A DNA stretch of 8,958 bases from Saprospirales bacterium (GTDB lineage Bacteria > Bacteroidota > Bacteroidia > Chitinophagales > Saprospiraceae). A program made the position numbers and the translations under genes. The DNA lies in NCBI GenBank assembly GCA_003448025.1, contig DLXL01000489.1, positions 1 to 8,958 of the forward strand, given 5' to 3'. The notes beneath the pieces were generated by a model that was not told where the DNA came from, ran no database searches, and was given only the letters and a program-made list of their open reading frames with translations. Each line of letters opens with the position of its first letter. Position 1 is the first letter of the stretch. Of the stretch, positions 6,490 to 8,958 are shown piece by piece.

Positions 6490-6693
6490 TCACAGCGGAA
6501 TGGTACCGCCCATACTATTACGTAGACCGGAAATGTCGGTCAAAGATTTTTTGGTGTCTTTCCCCCCTTCAACCTTGCTCAAATCAGTTTTGTTAAGAAC
6601 GTTGAGTTCAGATTCTAATTCTTCCAAGGAAAAGCTTTTCTTTTCTGAACCGTTTTGCGGACGATCTTCTTTCTTTTTGAAAGCTGAAAACAT
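6490..6693 (-). CDS. Double-glycine leader peptide, putative exported or RiPP-type precursor
   Basis: This is a 67-aa peptide starting at the ATG at 6693; a longer in-frame start at 6780 is rejected because the promoter falls inside that extension. Residues 1-20 are basic and polar. Then comes an amphipathic leader-like helix (FSLEELESELNVLNKTDLSK) ending in VEGG at 41-44. This is the pattern of leaders cut by C39 peptidase domains of ABC exporters: hydrophobic residues at fixed spacing, then Gly-Gly. The 23-residue remainder (KDTKKSLTDISG to GGTIPL) is rich in Ser, Thr and Gly and has no cysteine. There is no signal peptide. No modifying enzyme, exporter or immunity gene is visible nearby, so the RiPP reading is inference. 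It could also be an ordinary small cytoplasmic protein with a chance Gly-Gly. Confidence 0.68.
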   Translation of the reverse strand: MFSAFKKKEDRPQNGSEKKSFSLEELESELNVLNKTDLSKVEGGKDTKKSLTDISGLRNSMGGTIPL

Positions 6694-6737
6694 GAGATAG
6701 TGAAGCTTGTTAGGAATAAATAAGGTGAAATTCAGGC

Positions 6738-6768
6738 CAAAGGTAATTATTTTTTTCAAATAAACAAA
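6738..6768 (-). promoter_or_regulatory. Full Bacteroidota promoter for the double-glycine peptide gene
   Basis: On the minus strand TTTG (6768-6765), 19 bases, then TACCTTTG (6745-6738). Both elements and the spacing match the phylum consensus TTTG / TAnnTTTG. The peptide's ATG (6693) lies 44 bases past the -7 element, giving a 5' leader of roughly 35-40 bases. This is the best promoter in the window. Confidence 0.72.
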
Positions 6769-6922
6769 ATAGTGGAGCAAAATTTAAGGAAACGGTCGGC
6801 AATCCGGCATTTTTTTGTAGTTCTTTTTAAGAAGTGGTAGCTGAACACCCAGCTGACAAGTTGTATTTCTTTATCCTGCGTTAAAGAACAGAAAAAAATT
6901 GTTTAACTTTTTCCCAAAAACA

Positions 6923-6953
6923 TTTAACAAGATCAACTGTTTAAAGACATTTG
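6923..6953 (+). promoter_or_regulatory. Candidate promoter of the MerR-type regulator gene
   Basis: TTTA (6923-6926), 19 bases, then GACATTTG (6946-6953). Each element differs from the consensus by one base and the spacing is right. It lies 20 bases before the chosen ATG at 6974. Confidence 0.38.
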
Positions 6954-6973
6954 TGGGGAACAAGCAAACGCAC

Positions 6974-7861
6974 ATGGCCATTTACTCCATAAGGGACTTG
7001 GAGAAATTAACGGGTATAAAGGCCCACACTATCCGTATCTGGGAACAGCGGTATGGTTTGATTACGCCTGCACGAACCGATACCAATATTCGCTATTATA
7101 CCGATGAAAACCTTCGCCATCTGTTCAATATTGCATTGTTAAACAGAAACGGGATCAAAATAAGTAAGTTGGCGAAGATGTCTCCGGAAGAAATTACAGC
7201 TAAGGGAGCCGCCATTGCCCAAAATAATCCCAATCCTAATTCTCAGATCGACGCGCTCACCCTGGGAATGATTGATCTAAACGAAGGCGCCTTTGAACAG
7301 GTGTTTGTTGAATATGTGCATCTCAACGGGTTCGAGCGATGTATGCTTGAGTTGATTTATCCATTTTTAGATAAACTTCGACTACTCTGGCTCACTAATA
7401 GCATCAGTCCCTCGCACGAAAAATTTGTAGGCCAAATTATCCGCAGAAAACTAATGTGTGCCGTAGATCAGAGCACACCCCGGCAAGACACCCCTGTTTT
7501 TTTGTTGTTTTCTCCTGAAGGTGAGAGCCAGGAACTTACGTTGCTTTTTCTTCAATATTTGTTGCGTTCCCGTGGGATGAGGGTAACTTATTTGGGTGCT
7601 AATGTTACTGTTAGCGACCTGAAAGATGCTTGCCAAACGCTTCGGCCATCCTATGTTTTTACCATTTTGCAGGAGCCGCTTCCGCGTCAACCCATTCAAT
7701 CTTATGTGGATCAGGTGTCTAAAGCTGTTTCAGACAGTGAGATCCTGCTCACTGGACAACAATTTTTTGTCGGGCCAGTCAATCTTCCTCCCAATGCCAG
7801 AGTGCTAAACGGGCTCCCCGGAACACTTCAGTTCCTCGATGGCATTAAAGTCAGGCGCTAA
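6974..7861 (+). CDS. MerR family regulator with degenerate B12-binding domain (CarH/LitR-like fold)
   Basis: This is a 295-aa DNA-binding protein. The ATG at 6974 is chosen because the MerR helix-turn-helix begins at once (YSIRDLEKLTGIKAHTIRIWEQRYGL, about 4-29, then NIRYYTDENLRHL at 38-50). Residues about 90-165 form a helical cobalamin-cap-like domain, with W139 and E149 at the spacing of the CarH W-x9-EH motif, but lysine (K150) replaces the histidine. Residues 173-290 form a Rossmann-like B12-binding domain (RGMRVTYLGANV at 200-211). The usual DxHxxG ligand motif is replaced by ESQELT (184-189), with Q186 where the cobalt-ligating His should be. In the family, B12 controls DNA binding in a light-dependent way; here B12 use looks lost. 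Relatives often control carotenoid, photolyase or stress genes, but no such target is in the window. The next gene starts 29 bp later. Confidence 0.87.
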   Translation: MAIYSIRDLEKLTGIKAHTIRIWEQRYGLITPARTDTNIRYYTDENLRHLFNIALLNRNGIKISKLAKMSPEEITAKGAAIAQNNPNPNSQIDALTLGMIDLNEGAFEQVFVEYVHLNGFERCMLELIYPFLDKLRLLWLTNSISPSHEKFVGQIIRRKLMCAVDQSTPRQDTPVFLLFSPEGESQELTLLFLQYLLRSRGMRVTYLGANVTVSDLKDACQTLRPSYVFTILQEPLPRQPIQSYVDQVSKAVSDSEILLTGQQFFVGPVNLPPNARVLNGLPGTLQFLDGIKVRR

Positions 7862-7874
7862 ACGCCTACTTTTG
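7845..7874 (+). promoter_or_regulatory. Candidate promoter of the THUMP methyltransferase gene
   Basis: TTA (7845-7847), 19 bases, then TACTTTTG (7867-7874). The -7 element is a perfect TAnnTTTG. It overlaps the last codons and stop of the regulator gene. It lies 16 bases before the ATG at 7891 and 25 before the in-frame ATG at 7900, so the leader is very short. Confidence 0.5.
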
Positions 7875-7890
7875 TGCCACTTATTCAATC

Positions 7891-8958
7891 ATGCAATCAA
7901 TGATCGCCAAAACGCTTGCAGGTCTTGAGCCTGTATTAGCTGAAGAATTGCGCCTAATGGGCGCTAAATCAATCCAACCGCTCAAACGAGCTGTGGCCTT
8001 TGATGGCGACATGGATTTAATGTACCGGGCAAACTACGAACTCCGAACAGCCCTCAGGATACTGGTTCCATTAAGATCTTTCTCTGCCTATGACGAAAGA
8101 AGCTATTATGAAGCGATCCGGGAAATAAACTGGATCCAACTGATGGGGGTGAATGATTCGCTGGCCATAGATGCCGTAACTCAAGGCGAAGTGTTCAGGC
8201 ATTCACATTATCTTGGTCTGCTCACTAAAGATGGCATTGTAGATCAATTCCGCGACCGATATAACCGGCGCCCAAATGTCAATACCGTTTCGCCAACCCT
8301 GCGGATCAATGTCCATGTTCAAGGTACCCATGTAGACATTTCGCTGGATTCCAGCGGTGATTCCCTGCACAAACGAAATTACCGCAGAGATACGGTAGAA
8401 GCGCCACTCAATGAGGTGCTCGCTGCCGGGATGATCCTCCTTTCCGGTTGGAATGGCAAGGGCCCCTTTGTGGATCCAATGTGTGGATCTGGCACCCTTC
8501 CGATTGAAGCTGCCATGATTGCCACTCAAACCCCAACTCAGTTCAGGAGAGAATCTTTTGGCTTTTTTAAATGGCTGGATTTTGATGCCAAACGTTGGAA
8601 GGCCGTAAAAGAAGCTGCAGATGCCCGTGTTCAGCCTTTTGAATTTCCTATTTTAGCATCTGATAAAGAATCCAGGGCAAGAAATGCCACAGCACTTAAT
8701 CTGATGTCGGCCGGACTGGAAAAGTGGGTTAGGGTAGAAAAAATGCCTTTCGACAAACTGGAAGCTCCTGAACCCCCTGGAACGCTCATCATGAATCCAC
8801 CTTATGATGAACGACTTAAGGTGGAGGATACCATTGCGTTTTACAAGGGGATTGGTGATTTGCTCAAAAAACGCTGGCCCGGATGGAATGCCTGGATAAT
8901 TTCTTCCACCAGGGATGCCATGAAGCATATTGGGTTGAGGCCCTCGCAAAGAATTACC
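7891..8958 (+). CDS. rlmL: THUMP-domain class I SAM RNA methyltransferase, RlmL-like (3' end cut by window)
   Basis: The frame is open for 356 codons and runs off the right edge without a stop. The N-terminus (IAKTLAGLEPVLAEELRLMGA) and residues about 45-155 fit the ferredoxin-like/THUMP RNA-binding part. The catalytic Rossmann domain follows, with SAM-binding motif I, DPMCGSGT (195-202), and the amino-methyltransferase motif NPPY (302-305, in MNPPYDERL). This is the COG0116 pattern, represented by E. coli RlmL, which makes N2-methylguanosine at 23S rRNA position 2445. In Bacteroidota it is usually a single-domain-pair protein of about 380-390 aa without the fused RlmK half, so only some 30 residues seem to be missing. 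Start is ATG 7891 or ATG 7900 (MIAKTLAGLE). The exact rRNA target is inferred from the family. Confidence 0.87.
   Translation, partial: MQSMIAKTLAGLEPVLAEELRLMGAKSIQPLKRAVAFDGDMDLMYRANYELRTALRILVPLRSFSAYDERSYYEAIREINWIQLMGVNDSLAIDAVTQGEVFRHSHYLGLLTKDGIVDQFRDRYNRRPNVNTVSPTLRINVHVQGTHVDISLDSSGDSLHKRNYRRDTVEAPLNEVLAAGMILLSGWNGKGPFVDPMCGSGTLPIEAAMIATQTPTQFRRESFGFFKWLDFDAKRWKAVKEAADARVQPFEFPILASDKESRARNATALNLMSAGLEKWVRVEKMPFDKLEAPEPPGTLIMNPPYDERLKVEDTIAFYKGIGDLLKKRWPGWNAWIISSTRDAMKHIGLRPSQRIT

Noticed and set aside
6795..6817. Possible terminator (CGG-CAAT-CCG then a T-run)
   Set aside because: The stem is only 3 bp and no plus-strand gene ends upstream of it; the T-run alone is not enough.
6839..6854. 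AGCTG/CAGCT inverted repeat upstream of the regulator, considered as an operator
   Set aside because: The 5-bp arms occur by chance often, and it does not sit between the candidate promoter elements as MerR operators do.
8203..8949. Two minus-strand ORFs (8203-8529 and 8653-8949)
   Set aside because: They are antisense shadows of the RlmL-like methyltransferase frame, whose motifs are unambiguous.

Overview
The window looks like a chromosomal segment of a Bacteroidota bacterium, probably from the Saprospiria/Chitinophagia side of the phylum. The evidence is a PorP/SprF-family outer-membrane protein paired with a TPR/beta-propeller/OmpA protein (both typical of type IX secretion and gliding systems), a phylum-type MerR regulator, several upstream TAnnTTTG (-7) elements, and a general lack of strong Shine-Dalgarno sites. 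The genus cannot be fixed from the sequence alone.

Left part (1-4664, minus strand). Positions 1-128 hold a decayed 38-bp tandem repeat that runs off the left edge. A strong terminator (145-180) follows the last gene of a two-gene unit made of a PorP/SprF-like barrel (2350-3438) and a PorE-like envelope protein (214-2277). The two genes are 72 bp apart. The likely role is to anchor or present T9SS cargo at the cell surface and attach it to peptidoglycan. No large secreted adhesin lies inside the window. Upstream is a family-9 (heptosyltransferase-type) glycosyltransferase with a TTG start (3696-4664), preceded by a strong hairpin.

Middle part (4680-6700) is a patchwork of small genes: a 54-aa two-helix membrane protein (minus), a single-domain asparaginase-like protein (plus), a 93-aa three-helix membrane protein (minus) whose stop codon overlaps that of the asparaginase gene, a secreted DUF6794-like protein (plus) starting 22 bp from the membrane-protein gene, and a 67-aa peptide gene (minus) with a double-glycine leader that resembles precursors exported by C39-peptidase ABC transporters. 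The peptide gene has the best promoter in the window (TTTG-N19-TACCTTTG). No modification or export gene lies near it.

Right part (6974-8958, plus strand) has a MerR-type regulator with a cobalamin-domain fold whose cobalamin-ligand motif is degenerate, then an RlmL-like THUMP/SAM rRNA methyltransferase cut by the right edge. The methyltransferase has its own promoter-like element overlapping the end of the regulator gene.

Most of the segment is ordinary for the phylum. The parts most worth a second look are the double-glycine peptide, the regulator that appears to have lost its B12 ligand, the one-domain asparaginase with a full set of N-domain active-site residues, and the 38-bp repeat array.
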